From the NCBI RefSeq assembly GCF_003073375.1, contig NZ_CP029002.1, positions 1-40,000 on the forward strand: a DNA stretch of 40,000 bases. The letters run 5' to 3'. Shown in pieces: positions 1-17,650 of the stretch (within the stretch, counting starts at the first letter, position 1; every line of letters starts with the position of its first letter). Under the pieces are notes generated by a model. It worked only from the letters and a program-made list of their open reading frames with translations, did not search any database and had not been told where the DNA came from. This stretch comes from Lysinibacillus sp. 2017. GTDB lineage: Bacteria > Bacillota > Bacilli > Bacillales_A > Planococcaceae. Both the position numbers and the translations under genes were made by a program.

Positions 1-5
1 AATAT

Positions 6-14
6 TTATCCACA
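6..14 (+). promoter_or_regulatory. DnaA box upstream of dnaA
   Basis: A perfect consensus DnaA box (TTATCCACA) lies about 140 bases before dnaA, inside the short inverted repeat CCACA-ACG-TGTGG. In Bacillus the region before dnaA (incC/oriC1) carries boxes used for autoregulation and origin function. Only one clear box is in view; more may lie before the window start. Confidence 0.7.
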
Positions 15-68
15 ACGTGTGGTTATGTGTATGAAATGCTTTTTTAATCGTAAAATGCATAATTTATA

Positions 69-107
69 GCTCTGTTCGTTGAATAAAACACAGAGCATTT
101 CTTTTTT
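69..107 (+). terminator. Terminator-like hairpin in the dnaA leader
   Basis: GCTCTGT (69-75) pairs with ACAGAGC (90-96) over a 14-base loop and is followed by a T-rich tract (98-107). The T tract is only on the plus strand, so it would act on transcription heading into dnaA, whose start is 50 bases on. It could be an attenuator of dnaA or simply block read-through. No clear promoter was found between it and dnaA. Confidence 0.45.
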
Positions 108-156
108 ATATACGAATATAAATTTGTGAAATGAAATAACGAAAGGAAGAACAAGC

Positions 157-1500
157 TTGGAACATTTAGAAAATTTATGGAATAAGGTACTTGCCCAAGC
201 TGAACAAAAAATTTCAAAACCAAGCTTCGATACTTGGCTAAAATCAACAAAATTGCTCGCACATAGCGGCACAAATGTAACGATTTCAGCCCCTAACTCT
301 TTTGCCCGTGATTGGCTTGAACAATACTATATTCATATGATTACAGGAATATTAAATGAGTTAACAGGAGAAGACTTGCTCATTAAATTTGTCGTTCAGA
401 AAGACCAAAATGCTGATGATTTTGAGCTACCTCCACCAATTACACAAGCAAAATCAAATGAACATCACGATATTTCACCAGGTATGCTTAATCCAAAATA
501 TACATTTGATACGTTCGTTATTGGTTCAGGTAACCGCTTTGCGCACGCTGCCAGTTTAGCTGTCGCTGAAGCACCTGCTAAAGCTTACAATCCTTTCTTC
601 ATTTACGGGGGCGTAGGTTTAGGCAAAACACACTTGATGCATGCAATTGGTCATTATGTTAAAGAACATAATCCAACAGCTAATGTTGTGTATTTATCAT
701 CTGAAAAATTTACAAATGAATTCATCAACTCTATTCGTGATAATAAGGCCATTGATTTCCGTAATAAATACCGCAATGTTGACGTATTACTCATTGATGA
801 TATTCAATTTTTAGCTGGAAAAGAGTCAACGCAAGAGGAATTTTTCCATACATTTAATACATTGCATGAAGAATCAAAACAAATCGTCATATCAAGTGAT
901 CGACCACCAAAAGAAATACCTACCCTAGAAGATCGCTTACGTTCTCGCTTTGAATGGGGACTTATTACAGATATCGCGCCACCTGATTTAGAAACACGAA
1001 TTGCTATTTTACGTAAAAAAGCAAAAGCGGATCGTTTGGATATTCCAAATGAAGTTATGCTTTATATTGCCAACCAAGTCGATACAAACATTCGTGAATT
1101 AGAAGGTGCATTAATTCGCGTTGTTGCCTATTCTTCATTGGTTAATGAGGATGTAACACCTGAGCTTGCTGCAGAGGCACTAAAAGATATTATGCCAAAT
1201 TCAAAACCGCGCATGATTTCAATTTTAGATATTCAAAAGACAACAGGTGAGCATTTTAACATTCGTTTAGAAGATTTCACGGCAAAACGTCGTACAAAAT
1301 CAATTGCTTTCCCTCGTCAAGTTGCTATGTATTTATCCCGCGAATTGACGGATTTTTCACTGCCTAAAATTGGTGAAGAATTTGGTGGACGCGACCATAC
1401 GACTGTTATCCATGCACATGAAAAAATTTCGACTTTATTAAAAATAGATCAACAATTACAACAAGATATTAAGCAAATTCGTAGTATGTTAGGCAAATAA
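157..1500 (+). CDS. dnaA: Chromosomal replication initiator DnaA
   Basis: DnaA is the AAA+ initiator that binds DnaA boxes in oriC, opens the DNA-unwinding element and loads the helicase. The product is 447 residues, usual for Bacillales. The N-terminal helicase-interaction domain is followed by a variable linker. The AAA+ core has Walker A G151-G-V-G-L-G-K157-T158 and the Walker B stretch LLIDDIQFL. Domain IV ends with the DnaA-box recognition signature [11 protein letters not shown] beginning at G410. The start is TTG at 157, set by the Shine-Dalgarno AAGGAAG about 9 bases upstream; no in-frame ATG gives a better N-terminus. A terminator-like hairpin precedes it and oriC follows it. Assignment is certain from domain content and synteny with dnaN. 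Confidence 0.98.
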   Translation: MEHLENLWNKVLAQAEQKISKPSFDTWLKSTKLLAHSGTNVTISAPNSFARDWLEQYYIHMITGILNELTGEDLLIKFVVQKDQNADDFELPPPITQAKSNEHHDISPGMLNPKYTFDTFVIGSGNRFAHAASLAVAEAPAKAYNPFFIYGGVGLGKTHLMHAIGHYVKEHNPTANVVYLSSEKFTNEFINSIRDNKAIDFRNKYRNVDVLLIDDIQFLAGKESTQEEFFHTFNTLHEESKQIVISSDRPPKEIPTLEDRLRSRFEWGLITDIAPPDLETRIAILRKKAKADRLDIPNEVMLYIANQVDTNIRELEGALIRVVAYSSLVNEDVTPELAAEALKDIMPNSKPRMISILDIQKTTGEHFNIRLEDFTAKRRTKSIAFPRQVAMYLSRELTDFSLPKIGEEFGGRDHTTVIHAHEKISTLLKIDQQLQQDIKQIRSMLGK

Positions 1501-1660
1501 TTGCTGTGTATAACTTCACGAGTTCTTCACAATGTTATGCACACTTTACTAACATGTGAATAACCCGTGATACTTGGTTAAACTAGTGGTTATCCACAAA
1601 TCCACAGGCCCTATTACTATATCTATTAATATCTTTAATAAATAATTAATTATATAAGAG
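1501..1660 (+). other. oriC: Replication origin (oriC) between dnaA and dnaN
   Basis: Four DnaA boxes are visible: TGTGTATAA at 1505-1513 (reverse), TTATGCACA at 1535-1543, TGTGAATAA at 1555-1563 (reverse) and the perfect TTATCCACA at 1590-1598. After the last box comes a short GC-containing stretch (CCACAGGCCC), then triplets CTA-TTA-CTA-TAT-CTA-TTA at 1611-1628. On the complementary strand these read 3'-GAT-AAT-GAT, matching the DnaA-trio basal unwinding element described in B. subtilis. A run of almost pure A/T to about 1658 is the likely unwinding element. Box, trio and AT-rich tract are in the order and spacing known for B. subtilis oriC2. Confidence 0.92.
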
Positions 1661-1670
1661 AGGTAAAACT

Positions 1671-2807
1671 ATGAAATTTGATATTTTACGTGATCGTCTT
1701 TTAGATGGATTAAATGATGTTATGAAAGCAGTAAGTTCTAAAACAACAATTCCGATTTTAACGGGGATTAAAATTGATGTAACAAACGAAGGAATGAGTT
1801 TAACAGGTAGTGATGCAGACATTACGATCCAGACTTTTATTCCTGTTGAAGAAAACGGCGAACAAATTATAAACATTACACAAACAGGCTCGATTGTATT
1901 ACAAGCGCGTATGTTCAATGAAATTGTTCGTAAATTACCAACAAACGAAGTTGAAATCGAAGTAACAAACGGTTCAGCAACAATTATTCGCTCAGGTAAA
2001 TCAGAATTCCACTTAATTGGCTTAGATGCAACAGAATATCCACAGCTTCCTGAAATCGCTACTGATCGCCAATTTGCAATTCCAACAGATCTGTTAAAAT
2101 CAGTTATTCGTGAAACAGTATTTGCTGTTGCTACTTCAGAAAGTCGTCCAGTGTTGACAGGTGTAAACTGGAAGGTAGAAGAAAATGAATTAATATGCGT
2201 TGCAACGGATAGTCACCGTCTTGCACGTCGTAAACTAAATCTCGAAAATTTACCAACGGACATTGCTCCAGTCGTAATTCCAGGGAAAAGCTTAAATGAA
2301 TTAAATAAAATTTTAGAAGACACAAACAATCCAGTTCAAATTGTCTTAACAAATCAACAAGTATTATTTAAAACAGACGATGTATTATTCTTCTCTCGTT
2401 TGCTAGAGGGTAATTATCCAGATACGTCTCGCTTAATTCCCGAAGATTATAAAACAAACGTAACAATTAACGGAAAGTCATTGTTACAAGCAATTGATCG
2501 TGCTTCACTATTAGCACGTGAAGATCGCAATAATGTAGTTCGTTTTGAAACATTAGAAAATAATACAATCGAAATTTCTTCAAATTCACCTGAAATTGGT
2601 AAGGTTGAAGAGCAAATTCAAGTCGAAAGCTTAGACGGAGAGGCTTTAAAAATTTCTTTCAGCGCAAAATACATGATGGAAGCTTTAAAAGCAATTGATG
2701 GACAAGATGTTATTATCCAATTTACTGGGGCAATGCGTCCGTTCATTTTACGTTCAGTAGTAGACGATGCGATTTTACAATTAATTTTACCTGTACGTAC
2801 GTATTAA
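1671..2807 (+). CDS. dnaN: DNA polymerase III beta sliding clamp
   Basis: DnaN forms the dimeric ring that tethers DNA polymerase III to template and recruits other clamp-binding proteins. The 378-residue product has the three-fold repeated clamp domain architecture, begins MKFDILRDRLLDGLND as in Bacillus clamps and ends with the typical LILPVRTY tail. The start ATG is preceded by AGAGAGG with a 7-8 base gap. It lies directly downstream of oriC. A good intrinsic terminator follows, so dnaN can end its own transcript before yaaA. Confidence 0.97.
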   Translation: MKFDILRDRLLDGLNDVMKAVSSKTTIPILTGIKIDVTNEGMSLTGSDADITIQTFIPVEENGEQIINITQTGSIVLQARMFNEIVRKLPTNEVEIEVTNGSATIIRSGKSEFHLIGLDATEYPQLPEIATDRQFAIPTDLLKSVIRETVFAVATSESRPVLTGVNWKVEENELICVATDSHRLARRKLNLENLPTDIAPVVIPGKSLNELNKILEDTNNPVQIVLTNQQVLFKTDDVLFFSRLLEGNYPDTSRLIPEDYKTNVTINGKSLLQAIDRASLLAREDRNNVVRFETLENNTIEISSNSPEIGKVEEQIQVESLDGEALKISFSAKYMMEALKAIDGQDVIIQFTGAMRPFILRSVVDDAILQLILPVRTY

Positions 2808-2855
2808 TTTATAAATACATCAAGAGCAGTCACATACTTTGGCTGCCTTTCTTAC

Positions 2856-2898
2856 AAAAGGAACAGTCCTAACTTGTTTTTGAGACTGTTCCTTTTTT
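2856..2898 (+). terminator. Intrinsic terminator after dnaN
   Basis: AAAAGGAACAGTC (2856-2868) pairs perfectly with GACTGTTCCTTTT (2884-2896) and ends in a run of six T. It separates dnaN from yaaA, so the yaaA-recF genes need read-through or their own promoter. A weak candidate is TGGACA (2904-2909), 18 bases, then TAGATA (2928-2933). Confidence 0.85.
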
Positions 2899-2963
2899 AC
2901 TTCTGGACAATTTTTAGGTATGATAGATAGATAAGACTTTATTTAAGTGGAGGATGAATTACG

Positions 2964-3200
2964 TTGAATGATTTAAAAATTAATACGGAATATATTACGC
3001 TCGGTCAAGCTTTAAAAATGACCGATGCTATTAGCTCTGGTGGTATGGCAAAATGGTTTTTAAGTGAACATGAAGTATATGTAAATGGAGAAGCAGAAGA
3101 TCGTCGCGGAAAAAAATTACGCCACGATGATGTAGTGAATATTCCAGGTGTCGGTCGTTTCCGCATTGTGGACGAATTCATTGAAAATGGAGAAAATTAA
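2964..3200 (+). CDS. yaaA: S4-domain RNA-binding protein YaaA
   Basis: A 78-residue protein made almost entirely of an S4 RNA-binding fold (ISSGGMAKWFLSEHEVYVNG, then GKKLRHDD). The family is always found between dnaN and recF in Firmicutes; the B. subtilis homologue has been linked to large ribosomal subunit assembly (family knowledge). The start is TTG at 2964, with GTGGAGGA 8-10 bases upstream. It ends 3 bases before recF, so the two are almost certainly translated from one message. Confidence 0.93.
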   Translation: MNDLKINTEYITLGQALKMTDAISSGGMAKWFLSEHEVYVNGEAEDRRGKKLRHDDVVNIPGVGRFRIVDEFIENGEN

Positions 3201-3203
3201 TTC

Positions 3204-4319
3204 ATGAACATTGAGCGCTTGCAGCTAACGAATTATCGTAATTACGAGTCGCTAACACTAGACTTTTCGCCGAGAATCAATGTATTTATCGGTGAAAATG
3301 CACAGGGTAAAACAAATGTCATGGAATCGATTTACGTATTAGCAATGGCCAAATCTCATCGCACATCGAACGATAAAGAATTAATACGTTGGGATGCGGA
3401 TTATGGTAAAATAGAAGGTGCAATTGAAAAGCGTTACGGTAGTATTCCTATCGAATTAACGATTTCTAAAAAGGGTAAAAAAGGCAAACTCAATCACCTT
3501 GAACAAACAAAGTTAAGTAACTATATTGGTCAAATGAATGTTGTTATGTTTGCCCCTGAAGATTTAAATATCGTCAAAGGAAGCCCCCAAATTCGCCGTC
3601 GATTTATCGATATGGAAATTGGCCAAATTTCGCCAGTTTACTTACATGATTTACTAATGTTTCAAAAAATATTAAAGCAGCGTAATCATTTGTTAAAAAG
3701 TAATCAAGGAAAAACATCGTTCGCTAATGATGTCATGTTCGATGTTTATACAGAGCAGTATGTTCAGGCAGCTGTTCAAATTATAAGAAAAAGATTTCAA
3801 TTTATGGAGCTATTACAAGAATGGGCAGAACCGATTCATAACGGGATTTCTCGTGGTTTAGAAAAACTAGTTATTAAGTATCGTCCAGTTACTGGAATGG
3901 AAGCTAGTTGGACTGCTGATGAAATGACTAATTATATGACTCAAAAACTTAATGAAATGAAGCAACGTGAAATTGAGCGCGGTATCACATTAATTGGTCC
4001 ACATCGAGATGATTTACAATTTTTTGTGAATGATTATGATGTACAAGTTTATGGTTCACAGGGTCAACAACGAACAACTGCACTTTCTTTAAAACTTGCA
4101 GAAATTGAACTCATTAAACAAGAAACAAAAGAAACGCCTATTTTATTGCTAGACGATGTTTTATCTGAACTCGATGATTATCGTCAATCGCATTTATTAA
4201 ATACAATTCAAGGTGAAGTCCAAACATTTGTTACAACTACAAGTGTTGAAGGAATTCATCATGACACGATTCAACATGCCAAGCTTTTTACCGTAACAAA
4301 TGGAAGTATTGAGCAGTAA
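3204..4319 (+). CDS. recF: DNA replication and repair protein RecF
   Basis: RecF is an SMC-like ATPase that helps load RecA at single-stranded gaps, acting with RecO and RecR (recR is also in this window, at 38316). The 371-residue product has Walker A G30-E-N-A-Q-G-K36-T37 and a late Walker B/signature region with [11 protein letters not shown] followed by QTFVTTTS. Both length and N-terminus ([14 protein letters not shown]) fit the family. It starts 3 bases after yaaA. The next gene is gyrB after 79 bases; the small remB (yaaB) gene that sits here in B. subtilis is not present. Confidence 0.97.
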   Translation: MNIERLQLTNYRNYESLTLDFSPRINVFIGENAQGKTNVMESIYVLAMAKSHRTSNDKELIRWDADYGKIEGAIEKRYGSIPIELTISKKGKKGKLNHLEQTKLSNYIGQMNVVMFAPEDLNIVKGSPQIRRRFIDMEIGQISPVYLHDLLMFQKILKQRNHLLKSNQGKTSFANDVMFDVYTEQYVQAAVQIIRKRFQFMELLQEWAEPIHNGISRGLEKLVIKYRPVTGMEASWTADEMTNYMTQKLNEMKQREIERGITLIGPHRDDLQFFVNDYDVQVYGSQGQQRTTALSLKLAEIELIKQETKETPILLLDDVLSELDDYRQSHLLNTIQGEVQTFVTTTSVEGIHHDTIQHAKLFTVTNGSIEQ

Positions 4320-4392
4320 AGAATTTGTGTTTTAAAAGCATGAAAATCAATTAAAAAGTGAAGCATACTGATAGTTATGAAAGAGTAGGTGA

Positions 4393-6324
<1,932 letters not shown>

Positions 6325-6482
6325 CTTTCTAGAGCATTTAAACACTCAAGAGGTTAAATCCTCTGGTGGGTATCATGAATTCGGAAAGAAATTCTTTGTG
6401 TAAGAACAAAACTGAATTTAGATGCAGTGATGCCGAGGTATCATTGGTTAATAGTTAGTGCAATTGGAAGGAGGCCCTTATT

Positions 6483-8957
6483 TTGTCTGACATTCAACAT
6501 GGACACATAGAATCAAGAAATATTACAACCGAAATTAAAACATCTTTCCTAAGCTACGCAATGAGTGTTATCGTGGCGCGTGCATTACCAGATGTTCGTG
6601 ATGGTTTAAAACCAGTACATCGTCGTATTTTATTTGGGATGCAAGAATTAGGAAATACTTCAGATAAAGCTTATAAAAAGAGTGCGCGTATCGTTGGGGA
6701 TGTAATGGGTAAGTTTCACCCACATGGTGACTCATCAATTTATGATGCAATGGTACGTATGGCACAAGACTTCAGCTATCGTTATATGTTAGTTGATGGT
6801 CATGGTAACTTTGGTTCAGTTGATGGCGATGGTGCAGCAGCAATGCGTTATACCGAATCACGTATGTCAAAAATCGCAATGGAAATGCTACGTGACATTA
6901 ACAAAGATACAATCGATTTTGGCCCAAACTATGACGGTAGTGAAAGCGAGCCGTTAGTTTTACCAGCACGTTACCCAAACCTTTTAGTGAACGGGGCATC
7001 GGGTATCGCAGTAGGGATGGCAACAAATATCCCACCGCACCAACTTGGTGAAACGATTGATGGGGTATTAGCAGTAGCTGATAATCCAAGTATCACAACA
7101 GAAGAGCTAATGGAAATCATTCCTGGTCCAGACTTCCCTACAGGTGGGATTCTTCTAGGACGCAGTGGGATTCGTCGTGCGTATGAAACAGGGCGCGGCT
7201 CACTGACAATTCGTGCAAAAGTTGAAATTGAGCAAGCTACAAACGGTAAGGAAACAATTTTAGTCCACGAACTTCCATACCAAGTAAACAAAGCAAAATT
7301 AATTGAAAAAATTGCCGAATTAGTACGTGATAAAAAAATCGATGGCATTACAAATTTACGTGATGAATCTGACCGTAACGGTATGCGTATCGTTATTGAA
7401 GTTCGTCGTGATGCAAATGCCAATGTCGTATTAAATAACTTATATAAACAAACAGCGATGCAATCAAGCTTCGGTGTAAATATGCTTGCATTAGTAGATG
7501 GTCAACCAAAAGTATTAAGTTTAAAAGAAGTGCTTTATCATTACTTAGAACATCAAAAAGTAGTTATTAAACGTCGTACTGCATTCGAACTTCGAAAAGC
7601 GGAAGAACGTGCACATATTTTAGAAGGTTTACGAATTGCACTTGACCATATTGATGAAATCATTTCAATTATCCGAGCTTCTCGAAGCGGAGAAGAAGCG
7701 AAACCACAATTAATGGAGCGCTTTAGCTTATCTGAACGCCAAGCACAAGCCATTTTAGATATGCGACTTGTCCGTTTAAGTGGATTAGAACGAGAAAAAA
7801 TTGAGAATGAATACAATGAATTGATTAAATTAATCGCAGAATTGAAAGCAATTTTAGCAGATGAATCAAAAGTAATCGAAATCATTCGTACTGAAATGAC
7901 CGAAATTAAAGAACGTTACAATGATAATCGCCGTACAGAAATTACTGCAGGTGGTTTAGAAATGATTGAAGACGAAGATTTAATTCCTCGTGAAAATTCA
8001 GTACTTACATTAACACATAATGGCTATATTAAGCGTCTAGCAGCCAATACGTATCGCTCACAAAAACGTGGTGGTCGCGGTGTTCAAGGAATGGGCACAA
8101 ACGAAGATGACTTCGTTGAACATTTATTATTCACATCGACACATGATACGATTTTATTCTTTACATCTAAAGGGAAAGTATTCCGGGCAAAAGGCTATGA
8201 AATTCCTGAATATGGACGCCAAGCAAAAGGATTACCAATTGTAAACTTACTTAATATTGATAAAGGTGAAAAAGTAACAGCGATGATCCGTGTAGCGGAA
8301 TTCAAAGAAGATGCTTACTTTATCTTTACAACAAAAACAGGGGTTACAAAACGTACACCAGTTGATCAATTTGCAAATATCCGTACAAATGGTTTAATTG
8401 CTATTACATTACGTGAAGATGATGAATTATTGGCGGTACATTTAACAGATGGTACGAAAGAAATTATTATCGGTACACGCGAAGGAATGCTTGTTCGTTT
8501 CAAAGAAGAGGATATCCGTTCAATGGGACGTACAGCTGCCGGGGTGCGCGGTATTAAATTACGCGAAGGCGACCAAGTAGTCGGCATGGAAATTTTAGAG
8601 CCAGGTCAGGAAATTCTAGTTGTAACAGAAAAAGGCTATGGTAAACGTACGCCAGAAGCTGAGTACCGTTTACAAAGTCGTGGTGGTCTAGGTCTTAAAA
8701 CAATGCAAATTACCGATAAAAACGGTAAGATGTGTGCAGTTAAAGCTGTGGACGGTTCAGAAGATATTATGTTAATTACAATTAACGGCATGTTAATTCG
8801 TATGGACATAAATGATATTTCTGTTATTGGTCGTAGCACACAGGGTGTTCGCTTAATTCGTCTTTCAGAAGATGAATTAGTAGCAACAGTTGCACGTGTG
8901 AAAAAAGACGATGATGTAGCGGAGTTAGACGAAGAAGCCGAAGAGAACGAAGAATAA
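6483..8957 (+). CDS. gyrA: DNA gyrase subunit A
   Basis: GyrA cuts and rejoins DNA in the gyrase A2B2 complex. The 824-residue product has the winged-helix domain with the catalytic tyrosine Y123 (AMRYTESR) and the quinolone-determining loop H79-P-H-G-D-S84-S85-I-Y-D88. S84 and D88 match the residues of quinolone-sensitive enzymes, so no resistance change is visible there. A coiled-coil follows, then the C-terminal beta-pinwheel with a GyrA box ([10 protein letters not shown]), and an acidic tail ([16 protein letters not shown]). The start is TTG at 6483, fixed by GGAAGGAGG at 6466-6474, 8 bases upstream. A strong terminator follows. Confidence 0.98.
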   Translation: MSDIQHGHIESRNITTEIKTSFLSYAMSVIVARALPDVRDGLKPVHRRILFGMQELGNTSDKAYKKSARIVGDVMGKFHPHGDSSIYDAMVRMAQDFSYRYMLVDGHGNFGSVDGDGAAAMRYTESRMSKIAMEMLRDINKDTIDFGPNYDGSESEPLVLPARYPNLLVNGASGIAVGMATNIPPHQLGETIDGVLAVADNPSITTEELMEIIPGPDFPTGGILLGRSGIRRAYETGRGSLTIRAKVEIEQATNGKETILVHELPYQVNKAKLIEKIAELVRDKKIDGITNLRDESDRNGMRIVIEVRRDANANVVLNNLYKQTAMQSSFGVNMLALVDGQPKVLSLKEVLYHYLEHQKVVIKRRTAFELRKAEERAHILEGLRIALDHIDEIISIIRASRSGEEAKPQLMERFSLSERQAQAILDMRLVRLSGLEREKIENEYNELIKLIAELKAILADESKVIEIIRTEMTEIKERYNDNRRTEITAGGLEMIEDEDLIPRENSVLTLTHNGYIKRLAANTYRSQKRGGRGVQGMGTNEDDFVEHLLFTSTHDTILFFTSKGKVFRAKGYEIPEYGRQAKGLPIVNLLNIDKGEKVTAMIRVAEFKEDAYFIFTTKTGVTKRTPVDQFANIRTNGLIAITLREDDELLAVHLTDGTKEIIIGTREGMLVRFKEEDIRSMGRTAAGVRGIKLREGDQVVGMEILEPGQEILVVTEKGYGKRTPEAEYRLQSRGGLGLKTMQITDKNGKMCAVKAVDGSEDIMLITINGMLIRMDINDISVIGRSTQGVRLIRLSEDELVATVARVKKDDDVAELDEEAEENEE

Positions 8958-8964
8958 TTTACTG

Positions 8965-9009
8965 AAAGGTAATTCAGGTAATTAAAACTACTTGAATTAC
9001 CTTTTTTTT
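8965..9009 (+). terminator. Intrinsic terminator after gyrA
   Basis: A 16-base arm starting AAAGGTAATTCA at 8965 pairs with TGAATTACCTTT ending at 9004, and eight T follow to 9009. It closes the gyrBA transcription unit. Confidence 0.9.
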
Positions 9010-9167
9010 ATTTATTTTCATCCATCTTTTTAATATGATAGTATAAAGGTCATAATACAAAGAACAATAACGCAAAATGAAAATACGATAAAATATTGAA
9101 ACATCTTCTCAATATTTAAAACATTCGATACAATAGTAATAATTAACTAATGTAAGGGGTTGTGAAG

Positions 9168-10271
9168 TTGGAAGTAGCATTTATGAAGGTTGAAGAATTG
9201 CGATTAGGAAAGACTATCGCAGAAGATATTTTTGCCAATACACAATATCCAATTATTTATAAAGATACAAAAGTAAAACCTGAACTGATACGTGTTTTCG
9301 AATTATTTAATTTAAAAAATGTATTAGTATATCAAGATGTTGAAGTGGAAGAACTAAATGAAAGTACTCCTGAAATTCAAGCAGTTCAAGCCATTCCAGT
9401 CTCGTTGCCGAAATATACAAGCTTTGAAAAATACTATAATGACGCTATAGCACAGTTAAAGAAAGAGTTCTCTAACTGGGAAGCTGGTGGGAAAATTGAT
9501 ATTACAAAAGTACGAGGGATGATTATTCCACTAATTGAAAAAGTATTAGAAGATCGTTCTTATATATTTGATTTAAATAGTTATTCAAATCCAAAAGATT
9601 ATTTATTCCATCATTGCATCGCTACAGGATTAATAGCATCAATTATGGCGAGGAAATTAGGATTTGAACGCGGAATCACAATTCAATTAGCAATTGCAGG
9701 AATGTTAGCGGATAGTGGTATGTCTAAAATTCCAGCACGAATCCGTGAAAAGAAGAGTACATTAACAGAATCGGAATATATGGAAGTTCGAAAGCACCCA
9801 CAGTACAGTTATACGCTTGTAAAAAATTTACCGGCTATTAAGGAAGTAATGAAAGAGGCCATTTATCAGCACCATGAGCGATTAAATGGTAGTGGCTATC
9901 CAAAAGGGGACCGAATTGGTTCGATATCAAACTTTGCACAAATTATTGCAGTGGCGGATGTTTTCCATGCTATGACAAGTGAACGACTATATCGTTCAAA
10001 GCAATCGCCATTTAAAGTAATCGAAATGATTAAAGAAGAAGAGTTCGGAAAGTTTGATGCCAATGTTGTACAAGCATTAGTTGATATTGTTGTAGATTTA
10101 CCGATAGGAACTAAAATTGAACTATCAAATTTAGAATTAGGTGAAGTCATGTTTATCAATAAATACTCTCCAACACGTCCTTTGGTAAAATTAATGAGAA
10201 CAGGTGAAATCATTGACCTCTCTTCAAAAAGAACTTTCTACATTTCACGTGTCATTACAAAAAAATATTAA
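9168..10271 (+). CDS. HD-GYP domain protein with a degenerate HD motif
   Basis: A 367-residue protein with an N-terminal region (about 1-110) of unknown fold and a C-terminal HD-GYP domain. HD-GYP proteins normally hydrolyse cyclic di-GMP. Conserved parts are H148-H149 in the entry helix, H235-H236-E237 with GSGYP (the GYP motif), and VADVFHAMTSER. The hallmark HD-xx-K-xx-P stretch instead reads L-A181-D182-S-G-M-S-K-I-P, so the metal-binding His is Ala. It may be a weak enzyme, may use fewer metals, or may only bind nucleotide. Start: GTG at 9162 touches the Shine-Dalgarno AAGGGG (9154-9159), whereas TTG at 9168 has ideal spacing and is preferred. It stands alone between the gyrA terminator and its own terminator. 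Substrate is unproven. Confidence 0.82.
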   Translation: MEVAFMKVEELRLGKTIAEDIFANTQYPIIYKDTKVKPELIRVFELFNLKNVLVYQDVEVEELNESTPEIQAVQAIPVSLPKYTSFEKYYNDAIAQLKKEFSNWEAGGKIDITKVRGMIIPLIEKVLEDRSYIFDLNSYSNPKDYLFHHCIATGLIASIMARKLGFERGITIQLAIAGMLADSGMSKIPARIREKKSTLTESEYMEVRKHPQYSYTLVKNLPAIKEVMKEAIYQHHERLNGSGYPKGDRIGSISNFAQIIAVADVFHAMTSERLYRSKQSPFKVIEMIKEEEFGKFDANVVQALVDIVVDLPIGTKIELSNLELGEVMFINKYSPTRPLVKLMRTGEIIDLSSKRTFYISRVITKKY

Positions 10272-10277
10272 TTCCTT

Positions 10278-10320
10278 AGAAATACTCAATTGTTTTTATA
10301 AACAGTAGAGTATTTCTTTT
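10278..10320 (+). terminator. Intrinsic terminator after the HD-GYP gene
   Basis: AGAAATACTC (10278-10287) pairs perfectly with GAGTATTTCT (10308-10317), followed by a T-rich stretch (TTTTATTTT). It isolates the HD-GYP gene from the ribosomal operon. Confidence 0.85.
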
Positions 10321-10387
10321 ATTTTCCCACAGGTATAAAAGCAAGTAAGATGAATCGGATTCTATAAAAGTTTATTTTAAAATTATA

Positions 10388-10416
10388 TTGACGGTAAAAG
10401 TAAATGATGATATTAT
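10388..10416 (+). promoter_or_regulatory. rRNA operon promoter P1
   Basis: TTGACG (10388-10393), a 17-base spacer and TATTAT (10411-10416) form a good sigma-A promoter about 320 bases before 16S. Tandem promoters are usual for Bacillus rRNA operons. The rest of the 10321-10560 gap is AT-rich with no gene seen. Confidence 0.7.
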
Positions 10417-10560
10417 AGATGAAGTCCTTAAGAAAACCTAACATTATGAAATGCATTTAAACATTAAATTAATGTTGATTTAATAAAGGAAGTATAGTAT
10501 AATAATAAAAGTTGTTAACTTACGACTTAAGAAACAACGAAAACTTACTTTTAAAAAGTG

Positions 10561-10589
10561 TTGACAAGACATTTTATAAATGATAAGAT
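10561..10589 (+). promoter_or_regulatory. rRNA operon promoter P2
   Basis: A perfect -35 TTGACA (10561-10566), 17 bases, then TAAGAT (10584-10589). Transcription would begin near 10596, giving a leader of about 140 bases that is almost identical to that of the second operon at 39607. Confidence 0.85.
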
Positions 10590-15536
<4,947 letters not shown>

Positions 15537-15553
15537 CATTTTATTGCATAACT

Positions 15554-15584
15554 CAATGAAACGTTTATCCAGTTTTGAAAGAAC
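15554..15584 (+). other. 3' half of the 23S precursor processing stem
   Basis: CAATGAAACGTTTATCCAG and the following TTTTGAAAGAAC are complementary, with a few mismatches, to 12477-12506 before 23S. This gives the double-stranded stalk for pre-23S release. Confidence 0.8.
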
Positions 15585-15637
15585 AATTCTTTCTACATAT
15601 ACACGGATGTTCTTTAACATGACATCCATGTCATAGT

Positions 15638-15750
<113 letters not shown>

Positions 15751-15757
15751 GCAAAGT

Positions 15758-15787
15758 TAAAACCGCTGAGAAATCAGTGGTTTTTTT
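15758..15787 (+). terminator. rRNA operon terminator
   Basis: AAAACCGCTGA pairs with TCAGTGGTTTT around a GAAA loop, followed by a T run. The 15788-16048 gap that follows contains only the guaB promoter region; the yaaC gene found here in B. subtilis is absent. Confidence 0.88.
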
Positions 15788-15890
15788 GTGTTTAAAATTA
15801 TCCATACAATTAGAAGCAGCATAATAAAGAAAGTAAATCAGTAATAAACTTTTAATAAACTAAAATATCTTCTTTAATAAATCATATTTT

Positions 15891-15919
15891 TTCATTGTTA
15901 TAAAAAAATGTAGTATGAT
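15891..15919 (+). promoter_or_regulatory. Candidate guaB promoter
   Basis: TTCATT (15891-15896), 17 bases, then a near-consensus TATGAT (15914-15919). It gives a leader of about 125 bases to guaB. A perfect TTGACA also occurs at 15981-15986 but has no -10 at proper spacing, so it may be chance. Confidence 0.45.
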
Positions 15920-16033
15920 AAAAGAATACACTTTAGAAGAAAAAAATAATATTCTGAATTTTTTTACTTTTTTAAGCTTCTTGACAGTCGAGGTTCACGT
16001 TGTTAACCTTACAATAATATTCTTTTATAATAG

Positions 16034-17515
<1,482 letters not shown>

Positions 17516-17530
17516 TTGCTATGAAACTTT

Positions 17531-17572
17531 AAAACGCTACTATCGTCAAATTGATGAAAGTAGCGTTTTTTT
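17531..17572 (+). terminator. Intrinsic terminator after guaB
   Basis: AAAACGCTAC (17531-17540) pairs with GTAGCGTTTT (17560-17569) and runs into seven T. Confidence 0.88.
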
Positions 17573-17650
17573 ATTAATATGAAGCACATTCAAACACACT
17601 TGTATGATAAAATGACGTAGATGAGAAAACATAAATTTGGAGGTAGCTTT

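Noticed and set aside
6325-6482. The gyrB-gyrA gap hairpin as a terminator.
   Set aside because: Only five pairs and no T run; at most a weak RNA structure.
6971-7423. A 150-codon minus-strand frame inside gyrA.
   Set aside because: It mirrors gyrA codons, has no ribosome site and no recognisable protein pattern.
15981-16015. Perfect TTGACA before guaB as its -35.
   Set aside because: The best -10 (TACAAT) is 23 bases away, beyond normal spacing.
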